Source: Brevundimonas huaxiensis (GTDB lineage: Bacteria; Pseudomonadota; Alphaproteobacteria; Caulobacterales; Caulobacteraceae). From it: DNA of 64,000 nucleotides. The notes below the pieces were generated by a model, which searched no databases, had not been told where the DNA came from, and was given only the letters and a program-made list of their open reading frames with translations. Position numbers and translations under genes: made by a program. Shown one piece after another: positions 1 to 7,798 of this stretch; the stretch's first letter is position 1; every line of letters starts with the position of its first letter. Location of the stretch: positions 1-64,000 of the forward strand of contig NZ_JABBJE010000010.1 of assembly GCF_014218725.1 (NCBI RefSeq), written 5' to 3'.

Positions 1-923
1 CTGCGCGGCCCGGCCTGTTGCTCACCCCACGCTGCGAGGCGTAACTAACCCAAGGACTCTGGTCGCCGCTGGATGAAAACTCAGGGGCACGTCAGACCTG
101 ATCCAATGACTGCGGCGTCAGCTAGGACGCGTCCGTTGATGGCCGTCCCCGCTTGGTGATGGACGGGCCATAGGTGCTAACTCGCAGTATTGTCGTGTGA
201 AAATTTTCCGATTCGTCTCGGGCTTTAGGTTGCCAGCCTTCCGCCGTCTATCAACTTGAATGACTAACGTGACTCTCGTCGGACTCTCCGGCCTGCAAGA
301 AAACGATCCACATCGTTCGTCAGTCACGTTTGCGGTGTCTCGAATTCGATGGAATCGGCCTTGCTTGTCGAAGCCTTCTAGCCCGGACAGGTTGCGTTTT
401 GACTGAGCTGAACCTCTGACGTGAGGTGTGCACCTGGCGCTGCGCGCCAAGGCTGCGGTGATGCGAGCTGGGGGCGGATGTCCGAGGTTGTCGTGTCTAT
501 AGGCGCTGTCTTTATAGAATGAGATTGGCTTCGCAGATAATTCCTTTACAAAAAACAAGGAGTTAGACGATTTTCTTTGTTGCAGTCCGGATAGCTTTCA
601 CATAGATGGAGGGCGACGACATCGGAGGACCGTTGGGCTCCGCCAGAAAATTCTGGCGGAAACGAAGGGCTAATTCGGAGTCGTTAGATGAAGCGTCCGT
701 CGAAATGTCATCCCCGGAATTTGGGGGCGAGCGCTGAGATCGCTGGCTTCTGTCCTCTCGTGTCATGCAAGATCGGGCAGGGCGAGTGCGACGTTGGGGT
801 GAAAATCCTGGACTTGTTCTCTGGGAATGGCGCTCTCCAACGCAGCTTGGCCGGCAAAACCTGGAAGCTGGCCTTCTTCAACCTCGTTCGACGCGATGCC
901 AGCGCGTTCGAGGACCGGTAGCG
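1..923. other. Gene-poor end of an integrated element
   Basis: No convincing protein-coding gene is visible here. Open frames on both strands lack plausible start sites and recognisable motifs. The base composition looks more mixed and AT-richer than the rest of the window. Lying directly upstream of a tyrosine recombinase that abuts a tRNA gene, it is best read as the inner end of a genomic island whose other end is outside the window. The only structure I can support is the perfect palindrome at 640-659. Confidence 0.45.
640..659. repeat. Perfect 9-bp palindrome with 2-nt centre
   Basis: CCGCCAGAA, two A residues, then TTCTGGCGG form a perfect inverted repeat. There is no clean U-run on either side, so a terminator is not clearly supported. 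A protein operator or a small hairpin is equally possible. It lies about 265 bases before the small ORF that precedes the integrase. Confidence 0.5.
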
Positions 924-1118
924 ATGACGACCCGCGTCGCCTTCACCGCAGCGGACATCAAACGCGCCATGGTGGTGATGGAGAAGTGCGGCCACCAGGT
1001 CGCCGCCGTTGACTTCCCCAAGGAGGGTGGCTTTCGCTTGGTGTTGGGCGAGCGGTTGGATGTCGATGTAACAAGGAGGGCCGGGCGGAACGAATGGGAT
1101 GACGTTCTGCCCCAATGA
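924..1118 (+). CDS. Small integrase-upstream protein (64 aa)
   Basis: A 64-residue ORF begins at ATG 924 and ends in an ATGA overlap with the integrase start at 1115, so the two genes are probably translationally coupled. The protein has an N-terminal helix (about residues 6-20, containing AADIKRAMVVMEKCG) followed by a beta-rich segment (VAAVDFPKEGGFRLVLG). From memory, short proteins of this helix plus 'V-x-x-V-D/E' layout commonly precede integrases in alphaproteobacterial islands, often annotated as hypothetical. I know of no experimentally defined role; a recombination directionality or regulatory role is inference from position only. An upstream in-frame extension to 765 exists, but its sequence looks non-coding. 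Confidence 0.6.
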   Translation: MTTRVAFTAADIKRAMVVMEKCGHQVAAVDFPKEGGFRLVLGERLDVDVTRRAGRNEWDDVLPQ

Positions 1119-2167
1119 CCGAGATGGCGACCATTGAACTGGCCTATATTCAGCGGTTCAAGGACCGTCACGGACGCATCCGCCACTATTACCGGCGTAA
1201 GGGTTACGCCACTATTCGCTTGCCCGGTGATCCGGGTTCGGCCGAGTTCATGGACGCCTATGCTCAGGCTCACGGTCGCGCCCCCAAGCCTGATCCGGCC
1301 ACCAAGGTCCAGCCCCGCTCGATCAACCACCTCATGGTCGAATACTACCGCTCGGCCGACTTCCTGGATCTGGAGTCCCAGACCCAAAAAACCTACCGAA
1401 ACATCCTCGATCGGTTCCGCACGAAATACGGCGCCCGGTCCGCCGTCTCGATCGAGCCGCAGCATCTGAACGCTATTTTCCACCAGATGGCCGACAAGCC
1501 CGGCGCCCAGCGCAATCTTCGCAAGCGGCTGATGAAGGCCTTCGCCGTTGCTGTGGAACTGGGCTGGCGCAAAGACAACCCCGTCCGCGAGACCAAGGCC
1601 CGCAAGCGCAAGTCTAAAGGCTTCATCCCCTGGTCGGAAGTCGAGATTCAGAGGTTCGAAGATCACTGGGGGCAGGGGACGCGCGAACGTCTCGCCCTCT
1701 ATCTGCTGCTCTACACGGGTGTGCGGCGGTCCGACGTCGTCGGCATGGGCCAGCAGCATGTGAAGAACGGTCGCATCGCCGTTATGCAGGAAAAGACCGA
1801 CGTTCCGATCTGGATTCCGATCCACCGTAAACTCAAGGCCGAGATTGCCCGCCACGGGAAGGCCATGACCTTCATCCTGACCCAGTACGGCAAGCCCTTT
1901 TCGGCCGCCGGCTTTACCAGCTGGTTCGGCGAGCGAGCGAGGCTCGCAGGCGTTCCCGGCCGCACGCCTCATGGCCTGCGCAAGGCCGCCGGCCGGCGCC
2001 TGGCCGAGGCGGGCGCCACGACCAAGGAAATCGCCGCCGTCCTGGGCCACACCAGCTTGGACGAGGTCGAGACCTATGTGCAGTCGGCGGACCAGGCGCG
2101 CCTTGCCGACGCCGCGATCGCCAAGCTGCAAAAGGCCGAAAAGAGAACGCCCCGTGTCAAACCCTGA
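1115..2167 (+). CDS. Tyrosine recombinase / phage-type integrase
   Basis: A 350-residue site-specific recombinase expected to integrate and excise the island. The C-terminal catalytic domain holds the family residues: Arg in TGVRRSD (about 217-223), the HxxR box in HGLRKAA (about 298), LGHTS near 322, and the nucleophilic Tyr in VETYVQ near 332. Residues about 70-160 form the SAM-like core-binding domain, preceded by a short N-terminal arm-binding region. Length is normal for the family. The start overlaps the stop of the small upstream ORF (ATGA). The gene ends about 50 bases from the 3' end of a tRNA gene on the other strand, the classic arrangement for a tRNA-targeted island. The island must extend leftward out of the window. 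Confidence 0.93.
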   Translation: MTEMATIELAYIQRFKDRHGRIRHYYRRKGYATIRLPGDPGSAEFMDAYAQAHGRAPKPDPATKVQPRSINHLMVEYYRSADFLDLESQTQKTYRNILDRFRTKYGARSAVSIEPQHLNAIFHQMADKPGAQRNLRKRLMKAFAVAVELGWRKDNPVRETKARKRKSKGFIPWSEVEIQRFEDHWGQGTRERLALYLLLYTGVRRSDVVGMGQQHVKNGRIAVMQEKTDVPIWIPIHRKLKAEIARHGKAMTFILTQYGKPFSAAGFTSWFGERARLAGVPGRTPHGLRKAAGRRLAEAGATTKEIAAVLGHTSLDEVETYVQSADQARLADAAIAKLQKAEKRTPRVKP

Positions 2168-2177
2168 GTGTCAAACC
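2154..2177 (+). repeat. 10-bp direct repeat at integrase 3' end
   Basis: GTGTCAAACC occurs twice, at 2154-2163 and 2168-2177, straddling the integrase stop codon. Direct repeats between an integrase and its attachment site can be arm-type binding sites, but two copies could equally be a local duplication. Confidence 0.3.
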
Positions 2178-2216
2178 TCTTAGGTGCATTGTTTTTGCTT
2201 AGGAAAATGATGGGGG

Positions 2217-2248
2217 TGGTAGGCCCGGAGGGACTCGAACCCCCAACC
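2217..2248 (-). other. Probable chromosomal attachment site (tRNA 3' end)
   Basis: Tyrosine recombinases beside tRNA genes usually recombine in the T-arm to CCA segment and leave the tRNA intact at the integrase-proximal junction, which is what is seen here. The exact core cannot be defined because the matching copy at the far end of the element is not in this window. Confidence 0.4.
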
Positions 2249-2292
2249 AGACCGTTATGAGCGGTCGGCTCTAACCATTGAGCTACAGGCCC
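2217..2292 (-). tRNA. tRNA with CAU anticodon, probably tRNA-Ile2
   Basis: Read on the minus strand, the sequence folds as a complete 76-nt tRNA: acceptor GGGCCTG pairing with CGGGCCT with two G-U wobbles, U8 A9, a D-arm of GCTC..GAGC, a CTCATAA anticodon loop with CAT anticodon, a TTCGAGT T-loop, and an encoded CCA end. The short D-loop and overall sequence resemble tRNA-Ile2, whose anticodon C34 is converted to lysidine by TilS so that it reads AUA, more than elongator or initiator tRNA-Met. The Ile2 assignment is by similarity to known tRNAs from memory. It lies next to the island integrase and is intact. Confidence 0.9.
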
Positions 2293-2503
2293 CCAAGGCG
2301 CGTCTCGGCGGTGACGTTCGCCTAGCAGGCGCGGGCGCGGCTTGCCAAGCGGGGGCGGGCAAGAAGGCGATCTTTCGCCGATTTCACGAAGATGAACGGA
2401 AACTGCCAGCCAGGTGCGGGCGTTGGTTCAGGCGAAAACGGCCAAGGTCGTTGCAATGGATCGGCGAACGCGCCGGTCCTGGATCGCTTACGGAGAAGAC
2501 TGC

Positions 2504-3298
2504 ATGACCCGCACCCTGGCCGCCGCCCCCCTGAAGACGGTTTCGCTGAAGACCGTCGCTTTCGGCGGCGCCGTCGCCGCCGCCGCCTTCCTGGCCGCCG
2601 CCACGCCCCGCGCCATGGCCCAGACCGCTGAACCCTCGATGGGAGCCATGCACATGATGCAGCCCGCGCCGTCTCTGAACCTGTCGGCCTACGGCGAGGT
2701 GAAGGCCGCGCCGGACATGGCCACCATCACCTTCGGCGTCCAGACCGAGGCCGTCACGGCTCAGCAAGCCATGCGCGACAATGCTGCGCAGATGACGCGG
2801 GTCGTCGCCGCCCTGCGCCGCGCGGGCGTCGCTGAACGCGACATCCAGACCTCGGGTCTGAATCTGTCGGCGCAATACGACTACGTGCAGAACGAGCCGC
2901 CCAAGCTGCGCGGCTATCAGGCGGTCAACCGAGTGACGGTGGTCATCAATGACCTGAGCAAGGTCGGCACGACGGCCGACGCCGTGGTCGCCGCTGGCGT
3001 CAACCAGATCGACGGCATCAGCTTCGGCCTGAAGGATCCGACCGCCGCCGAAAACCAGGCGCGCCAGCTGGCCGTGCGCAACCTGCAGGCCAAGGCCCAG
3101 CTGTACGCCCAGTCGCTGAACGTCCAGCTGTCGGGCATCCGCAACCTGACCGAGGGCGGCGGCTATACGCCCCAGTCGCCGATGCCGATGTTCGCCGCCC
3201 GCGCCGTGTCGATGGATCGGGCCGAAAGCACCCCGGTTTCCGCCGGCGAACTGACCGTGCGGATCGACATCACGGGCGTCTACGACATCGCCCGCTGA
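2504..3298 (+). CDS. SIMPL-domain (DUF541) periplasmic protein
   Basis: A 264-residue secreted protein of the SIMPL/DUF541 family, which includes E. coli YggE, linked to oxidative-stress tolerance. The start at ATG 2504 is chosen because a GGAGAAG sequence lies just upstream and it gives a clean signal peptide ending ..AMA before QTAEP (about residue 39). The mature part contains the family hallmarks: LNLSAYGEVKAAPDMATITFGVQTE near its start, a GIAERDIQTSGLNL-like segment (here GVAERDIQTSGLNL), and a closing VRIDITGVYDIA strand. An in-frame extension to 2414 is possible but lacks a better ribosome site. It is transcribed toward panD and shares the bidirectional terminator at 3318-3347. Biochemical function is unknown for the family. 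Confidence 0.88.
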   Translation: MTRTLAAAPLKTVSLKTVAFGGAVAAAAFLAAATPRAMAQTAEPSMGAMHMMQPAPSLNLSAYGEVKAAPDMATITFGVQTEAVTAQQAMRDNAAQMTRVVAALRRAGVAERDIQTSGLNLSAQYDYVQNEPPKLRGYQAVNRVTVVINDLSKVGTTADAVVAAGVNQIDGISFGLKDPTAAENQARQLAVRNLQAKAQLYAQSLNVQLSGIRNLTEGGGYTPQSPMPMFAARAVSMDRAESTPVSAGELTVRIDITGVYDIAR

Positions 3299-3317
3299 TC
3301 GCATCGGCCGGATAGAG

Positions 3318-3347
3318 AAAAGGCCCGCCGTCGCCGGCGGGCCTTTT
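3318..3347. terminator. Bidirectional intrinsic terminator
   Basis: AAAGGCCCGCCG, a TCG loop and CGGCGGGCCTTTTT form a strong GC-rich hairpin flanked by A and T runs, so it can serve both the SIMPL gene and the convergent panD gene. Confidence 0.9.
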
Positions 3348-3370
3348 TGCATTCTAAGAGGGGAAGCGCC

Positions 3371-3727
3371 TCAGCCGGCGGTCTTGATCGCGTTGGCGTC
3401 GTCCAGCAGGACCACGTTCGGGTTCCACTGGCGGGCTTCTTCCTGGGGCAGCTGGCCATAGGTGACCACGATCACCTTGTCGTTCTTCTGCACCAGGCGG
3501 GCGGCGGCGCCGTTGACGCCGATGACCTTGGAGCCGCGCGGCGCCTCGATCGCATAGGTGGTGAAGCGCGCGCCGTTGGTGATGTTCAGCACATCGACCT
3601 GCTCATGTGGATAGATTCCGGCGGCGTCCAGCAGGTCCATGTCGATGGCGATCGATCCCTCGTAATCGAGATCGGCCTGGGTCACCGTGGCGCGGTGCAG
3701 CTTGGACTTCATCAGGGTGACCAGCAT
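3371..3727 (-). CDS. panD: Aspartate 1-decarboxylase precursor
   Basis: PanD decarboxylates L-aspartate to beta-alanine, which feeds pantothenate and coenzyme A synthesis. The 118-residue protein shows the autoprocessing site YEGSI with Gly24-Ser25, where self-cleavage generates the pyruvoyl cofactor on Ser25. It also has Lys9 and the conserved [11 protein letters not shown] start, the NxTNGARF segment ([15 protein letters not shown]) and the [11 protein letters not shown] motif. Length matches bacterial PanD. It stands alone and converges with the SIMPL gene; no other pan gene is present in the window. The E. coli enzyme needs the maturation factor PanZ; whether this one does cannot be told here. 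Confidence 0.97.
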   Translation of the reverse strand: MLVTLMKSKLHRATVTQADLDYEGSIAIDMDLLDAAGIYPHEQVDVLNITNGARFTTYAIEAPRGSKVIGVNGAAARLVQKNDKVIVVTYGQLPQEEARQWNPNVVLLDDANAIKTAG

Positions 3728-3954
3728 CGTGCGGTCTCCAGCAAGAAAAACGCGGGGCGCAGGCCCTCGCTCACAGGCGGCTCATATAGGGATTTCCGGC
3801 CCCGGCATCAATCCGCACGCTGCGCCGCAGCAATCGGGTGCGGATGCGAACGCCAGGTCGACCGACGGATTGCACGCGTGTCATTTGACGACGGCCCGCG
3901 TCCCCCTATGCTGGCGACGCCATTTTCGGCCTGCGAGCGCGCGTTTTCCCTCCG

Positions 3955-5733
3955 ATGAAGCAATTCTTCCTGACGGTCCTTGGTGTCTTCACCGGGCTGA
4001 TCCTGTTCGTCGTCGTCATTCCCGTGGTGCTGCTGACGGTCGCTGTCGCCTCGTCGTCCAAGCCGACGACGCCGGCGACCACCGTGCTTGAGCTGGACCT
4101 GCGCGGCGGCGTCAGCGACCAACCGTCGTCAAATCCGTTCGCGGCCTTCGGCAGTTCCGGCTTGGCCCTGACGGACGTGGTCGACGGCCTGCATCAGGCC
4201 CAGAGCGACAGCAGCGTCAAGGCTCTGCTGATCCGCCTGCCGGAAAGCGGCATGACGCCCGCCACCGCCGACGAACTGCGCCAGGCCATCCATCGCTTCC
4301 GCAACGCAGGCAAGCCGGTCATCGCCCACAGCCAGGGCTTCGCCCCGTCGGGCGCGGTGATGTCCACCTATATGGTCGGGGCCTCGGCGTCGGAGCTGTG
4401 GATGCAGAACACCGCCGGCTTTCAGGCCACGGGCTTCTCGGCCGACAGCCTGTTCCTGGGCCGCGCCTTCCAGAAATACGGCGTCAAACCCGAGTTCGAA
4501 CAGCGCTACGAATACAAGAACGCCGTCAACGAATACACCCAGAGCGACTACACCGGCCCGCACCGCGAGGCGATGACGGCCTGGATGACGTCGATCTACG
4601 ACACCGCCCTGGCCAACGCGGCCAAGGACCGCAAGACGACGGCCCCGGCGCTGAAGACGGTGATCGAGGCCGGCCCCTATTCGGCGGAACAGGCGCTCAG
4701 CAACCGGCTGATCGACAAGGTGGGTCAGGTCGAAGAGGCCGAGATCGCCATCAAGACCCGCGCCGGCAAGGGCGCCGAGATCGTCGAGTTCGGCAAGTAC
4801 GCCAGCCAGAAGGGCGAACGCACGGGTTCGGGCAAGAACGCCATCGCCATCGTGGGCGGGGAGGGGGCCATCGTCACCGGGCGCGGCGGCGGCGCCAGCT
4901 TCGGCGGCGGCTCGTCCATCCATTCCGATGACACGGCCGAGGCCATCTACGACGCGATCGAGGACAAGAGCGTCAAGGCGATCGTCTTCCGCGTCTCTTC
5001 GCCCGGCGGTTCGCCCGAGGCGTCCGAGCAGATCCTGGCCGCCGTGCGCGCGGCGCGGGCGGCGGGCAAGCCGGTGGTGGTGTCCATGGGCGCCTATGCG
5101 GCCTCGGGCGGCTACTGGATCAGTTCCGAGGCCGACTGGATCGTGGCGCAGCCCACGACCCTGACCGGCTCGATCGGCGTGTTCGGCGGCAAGTTCGTGC
5201 TGGCCGATGCGCTGGGCCGGTTCGGCGTCGACATGCGTGAGCTGACGGTGGGTGGGGAATACGCCGACGCCTTCTCGCCGACGCAGGAATTCACCCCCCA
5301 GCAGCGCGCGGCCTTTGCCGGTTCGATGGACCGGATCTACGACGACTTCATCGCCCGCGTAGCGACGGGACGCAAACTGTCGCCTGACCGGGTGCGCGAA
5401 ATCGCCAAGGGGCGCGTCTGGACCGGCGCCCAGGCCCTGCCGCTGGGCCTCGTCGACCAGCTGGGCGGCGTGACCGAGGCGGTGAACAAGGCCCGCCAGC
5501 TGGCCAAGATTCCCGACAACGAGCCCGTCCGCTTCAAGCATTTCCCCAAGCAGCAATCGCCGTTCGAGGCCCTGTCGGAAATGTTCGGCGTTCAGACCGA
5601 GGCCGCCAAGGCCCTGGTCATCCTGGGCGGCGTCATGGCCGATCCCCAGGCCCAGGCCGTGATGCGCCGGATCGACACCGACCGGATGCGCAGCCAGGGC
5701 GCGGTGGTTCTGGCCGACCAGCCGATCTTTTGA
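3955..5733 (+). CDS. sppA: Signal peptide peptidase SppA, 67-kDa type
   Basis: A 592-residue membrane-anchored serine peptidase of the S49 family that degrades cleaved signal peptides. One N-terminal transmembrane segment spans about residues 5-31. Two tandem S49 domains follow, as in the long form. The catalytic dyad is visible as Lys188 in EQRYEYKNAV in the first half and Ser384 in GAYAASGGYW in the second. The start codon ATG 3955 is the first good in-frame start before the hydrophobic anchor. The gene stands alone between panD (divergent) and a small membrane protein gene. Confidence 0.96.
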   Translation: MKQFFLTVLGVFTGLILFVVVIPVVLLTVAVASSSKPTTPATTVLELDLRGGVSDQPSSNPFAAFGSSGLALTDVVDGLHQAQSDSSVKALLIRLPESGMTPATADELRQAIHRFRNAGKPVIAHSQGFAPSGAVMSTYMVGASASELWMQNTAGFQATGFSADSLFLGRAFQKYGVKPEFEQRYEYKNAVNEYTQSDYTGPHREAMTAWMTSIYDTALANAAKDRKTTAPALKTVIEAGPYSAEQALSNRLIDKVGQVEEAEIAIKTRAGKGAEIVEFGKYASQKGERTGSGKNAIAIVGGEGAIVTGRGGGASFGGGSSIHSDDTAEAIYDAIEDKSVKAIVFRVSSPGGSPEASEQILAAVRAARAAGKPVVVSMGAYAASGGYWISSEADWIVAQPTTLTGSIGVFGGKFVLADALGRFGVDMRELTVGGEYADAFSPTQEFTPQQRAAFAGSMDRIYDDFIARVATGRKLSPDRVREIAKGRVWTGAQALPLGLVDQLGGVTEAVNKARQLAKIPDNEPVRFKHFPKQQSPFEALSEMFGVQTEAAKALVILGGVMADPQAQAVMRRIDTDRMRSQGAVVLADQPIF

Positions 5734-5837
5734 CGGGGGCGGCGCACGCGACCGTGCGTCGCGGTCCATTGACCGCAGGCCCCGATGGACCGACATTGCG
5801 TGTCAGGCGTTCCGCGGATCGCCTGAAAGGATGATCC

Positions 5838-6161
5838 ATGTTCCAGCCTGAACGTCTCGCCGCCATCGGCCATGCCGCCCGCCGCCGTCCCAACGGCCTG
5901 GTGGCGTCCGTCATGTGGGTCGCCGGCATGATCGCCGCCGTCTGCGCCATGGCGGTCGGCGCCGTCCTCGCCGTCTTCACCGCTGCGGCCGTGGCGGTCA
6001 TCGCCCTGTTCGCCGGCGTTCTGGTCTTTCTGGTCGGCCTGGTCATGCGCACCCGTCGCAACATCGCGCCGCGTCGCCGCAACAGCGATCCCGACCTGAT
6101 CGAGGCGCACAAGGTGGATGGCGCCTGGGTCGCCTATGACTGGGAGCGCAACGGCCGCTGA
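5838..6161 (+). CDS. Small membrane protein (107 aa), hypothetical
   Basis: A 107-residue protein with a strong hydrophobic stretch from about residue 25 to 70 that could form two transmembrane helices separated by a very short turn, followed by a basic, soluble tail (RRNIAPRRRNSDPDL..VAYDWERNGR). A ribosome site AAAGGAT lies just before ATG 5838. I do not recognise a named family. It is close to the downstream amidase gene (14 bases between stop and chosen start) and probably cotranscribed, so an envelope-related role is possible but unproven. Confidence 0.75.
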   Translation: MFQPERLAAIGHAARRRPNGLVASVMWVAGMIAAVCAMAVGAVLAVFTAAAVAVIALFAGVLVFLVGLVMRTRRNIAPRRRNSDPDLIEAHKVDGAWVAYDWERNGR

Positions 6162-6174
6162 GCCGACGCCGCCC

Positions 6175-6936
6175 ATGACGTCCTACATCGACGCGCCTTC
6201 GCCCAATTTCGACGCGCGCCGTGCGCCGCCGGACATGCTGGTGCTGCACTACACCGGCATGCAGACCGGCGAGGCCGCTCTGGCCCGCCTGCGCGACCCC
6301 GAGGCCAAGGTCTCGGCCCATTATCTGATCGAGGAAGACGGCCGCGTCTTCCAACTGGTGCCCGAGGAGCGCCGCGCCTGGCACGCCGGTCGCGGCGTCT
6401 GGCAGGGCGAGGACGACTGCAACGCCGCCTCCATCGGCATCGAGATCGTCAATCCGGGCCATGAGTTCGGCTACCGCGCCTTCCCCGAAGCCCAGATCGC
6501 GGCCGTCATCGCCCTGATTTCCGATATCCGCAGCCGCTGGACCATCGCCGACAACCGCATCATCGCCCATTCCGACCTGGCGCCGGATCGCAAGGAAGAT
6601 CCGGGCGAGCTTTTCCCCTGGAAGCGTCTGGCCGAGGCCGGGCACGGCCTGTGGTTCGAACCGGCGGCCGAACGCGTGCAGGCCCTGGGCGGCCTGTTGC
6701 AGAAGGGCGATCAGGGCATCGGCCCGATGGTGCTCAGCGCCGGGCTGCATCGGCTGGGCTATGGCCTGAAAGCCGGCGGCGACTACGACGCCGCCGTGGA
6801 AACCGCCGTGCGCGCCTTCCAGCGTCACTGGCGCCCGGCCCGCGTCGACGGCGTCGCCGACGGCGAAACCCGCGCCCGCTTGGTCGGCCTGCTCCAGCTG
6901 GCCAGCGCCGAGAGCGTCACGGGCGTATTGAATTGA
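6175..6936 (+). CDS. N-acetylmuramoyl-L-alanine amidase, AmpD/AmiD-like
   Basis: A 253-residue zinc amidase (Amidase_2 family) that cleaves the muramyl-L-alanine bond of peptidoglycan or its recycled fragments. Zinc ligands expected for the family are visible: His in VLHYTGM (about residue 25), His in IIAHSDLAP (about 127) and Asp in DRKEDPGELF (about 138). The C-terminal 70 residues (VQALGGLLQKGD..AVRAFQRHWRP) form a PG_binding_1 cell-wall-binding domain. No signal peptide is apparent from the chosen ATG 6175; an alternative start at 6136 would add 13 residues. The wall-binding domain suggests an AmiD- or AmpD-like recycling role rather than division amidase. Confidence 0.92.
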   Translation: MTSYIDAPSPNFDARRAPPDMLVLHYTGMQTGEAALARLRDPEAKVSAHYLIEEDGRVFQLVPEERRAWHAGRGVWQGEDDCNAASIGIEIVNPGHEFGYRAFPEAQIAAVIALISDIRSRWTIADNRIIAHSDLAPDRKEDPGELFPWKRLAEAGHGLWFEPAAERVQALGGLLQKGDQGIGPMVLSAGLHRLGYGLKAGGDYDAAVETAVRAFQRHWRPARVDGVADGETRARLVGLLQLASAESVTGVLN

Positions 6937-6965
6937 CGTTCGCGCCGCTAACGCGCATCTAGCGC

Positions 6966-7354
6966 GCGCCAGACGGCTGGGCGGTCGCGGCGGACTTCGC
7001 GTCCGTCGAGGAAAGTCCGGGCTCCACGGTGAAAAGGCGGCGGATAACTTCCGCCCGGGGTGACCCGAGGGATAGCGCCACAGAAAGCAAACCTCCTGCC
7101 TTGCGAGGCCGGTAAGGGTGAAAGGGTGGGGTAAGAGCCCACCGCGGACCTGGCAACAGGGACGGCATGGCAAGCCCCGCCTGGAGCAAGACCAAATAGG
7201 GACATCGCGCGGGCTCGCTCGCGGGGCTCACCGCCTCAGATGTCCGGGTAGGTCGCGAGAACCGATCAGCAATGGTCGGTCCAGAGGAATGATCGTCGCC
7301 GATCCGGGCCTCGGCTTCGGAGCGGAACAAAACCCGGCTTACAGGCCGTCTGGC
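6966..7354 (+). ncRNA. rnpB: RNase P RNA, bacterial class A
   Basis: The catalytic RNA of RNase P, which removes 5' leaders from tRNA precursors. The universally conserved blocks are present: GAGGAAAGTCCGGGCTCC (near 7009), an ACAGAAAGCAAACC block near 7080, GGTAAGGGTGAAAGGGTGGGGTAAG-type core (about 7110-7137), and AACAAAACCCGGCTTA near the 3' end. The terminal P1 helix closes as GCCAGACGGC (6968-6977) with GCCGTCTGGC (7345-7354). P1 is followed by a T-run (TTTTT at 7356-7360), which may act as terminator. End positions are inferred from P1 pairing and may be off by a few bases. Confidence 0.97.
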
Positions 7355-7612
7355 ATTTTTCTTGGCCTACCGCGCTTTGCGCTGCTTGAGGCCGGCTTTT
7401 TTCTCCGGGCCTATCGCCCTTCGGCCTGCCTGTGGCCCGTTAGCGGGCTTCCCGCCCGCCCAGCCGGTGATGGCTCGCGTGATGTTTCGGTCCGCGTTGG
7501 GATTATCCCCGCATTTCAGCGTTCTGGCGGCGGTCCCGCGTGCTGGCGAGCGTTAACCTATTGTCTGGCAATGGAAGGTTAGAACAGCTCACAGCCTGTG
7601 AATACTTCGTTT

Positions 7613-7627
7613 GTTCCGTGTATGTTC
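7613..7627 (+). promoter_or_regulatory. Candidate LexA (SOS) box, GTTC-N7-GTTC
   Basis: The sequence GTTC CGTGTAT GTTC is an exact match to the direct-repeat LexA operator known from Alphaproteobacteria such as Caulobacter and Rhodobacter. It lies 171 bases upstream of the mraZ start and faces the division cluster. The motif has only eight fixed bases, so chance occurrence is possible. Confidence 0.5.
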
Positions 7628-7676
7628 CAGCTGTTCGAGCGTCACACGTCAAAACATGGTTAAATCTTGGCTTCGA

Positions 7677-7711
7677 TCCCATTGAGGCCCATTTCATCCC
7701 ATGCTATCCCA
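7677..7711 (-). promoter_or_regulatory. MraZ-box array, four TGGGN repeats at 10-bp spacing
   Basis: On the minus strand, TGGGN pentamers occur at 7707-7711, 7697-7701, 7687-7691 and 7677-7681, each separated by exactly five bases. In E. coli, MraZ represses its own operon by binding TGGGN repeats with 5-nt spacers upstream of mraZ. The array ends 87 bases before the mraZ start, so autoregulation of the cluster is likely. Confidence 0.8.
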
Positions 7712-7798
7712 GCTTCATGATTTGGGGCTGAGAGGCGGGCGCGGCGGGCGTTCGTCAGGGCATCTAGGGACGGGCCGAAGGGCTCGATTGGACAGGGC

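Larger units (their letters stand above)
7355..7798 (+). promoter_or_regulatory. Long leader and control region of the division cluster
   Basis: A 444-base stretch between rnpB and mraZ with no credible gene; short open frames on both strands lack family features and ribosome sites. The first 10 bases contain the T-run after rnpB. Two regulatory signals stand out, annotated separately: a LexA-type motif at 7613-7627 and an MraZ-box array at 7677-7711. The mraZ promoter must lie in this stretch, but I cannot place its -35 and -10 elements with confidence. Confidence 0.7.

Noticed and set aside
118..558. 146-codon minus-strand frame in the island region
   Set aside because: There is no plausible ribosome site, domain or residue pattern, and composition is unlike the coding genes nearby.
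1..2216. Search for a second copy of the tRNA 3' end marking the other island boundary
   Set aside because: No repeat of the T-arm sequence was found in this stretch, so the far attachment site must lie outside the window.
3347..3958. Plus-strand frame across panD
   Set aside because: It lies opposite panD and its upstream region, and carries no domain. panD is certain on the minus strand.
7503..7731. Short frames on both strands between rnpB and mraZ
   Set aside because: They overlap the LexA-type motif and MraZ-box array, lack ribosome sites, and encode no recognisable sequence. The region is better explained as a leader.
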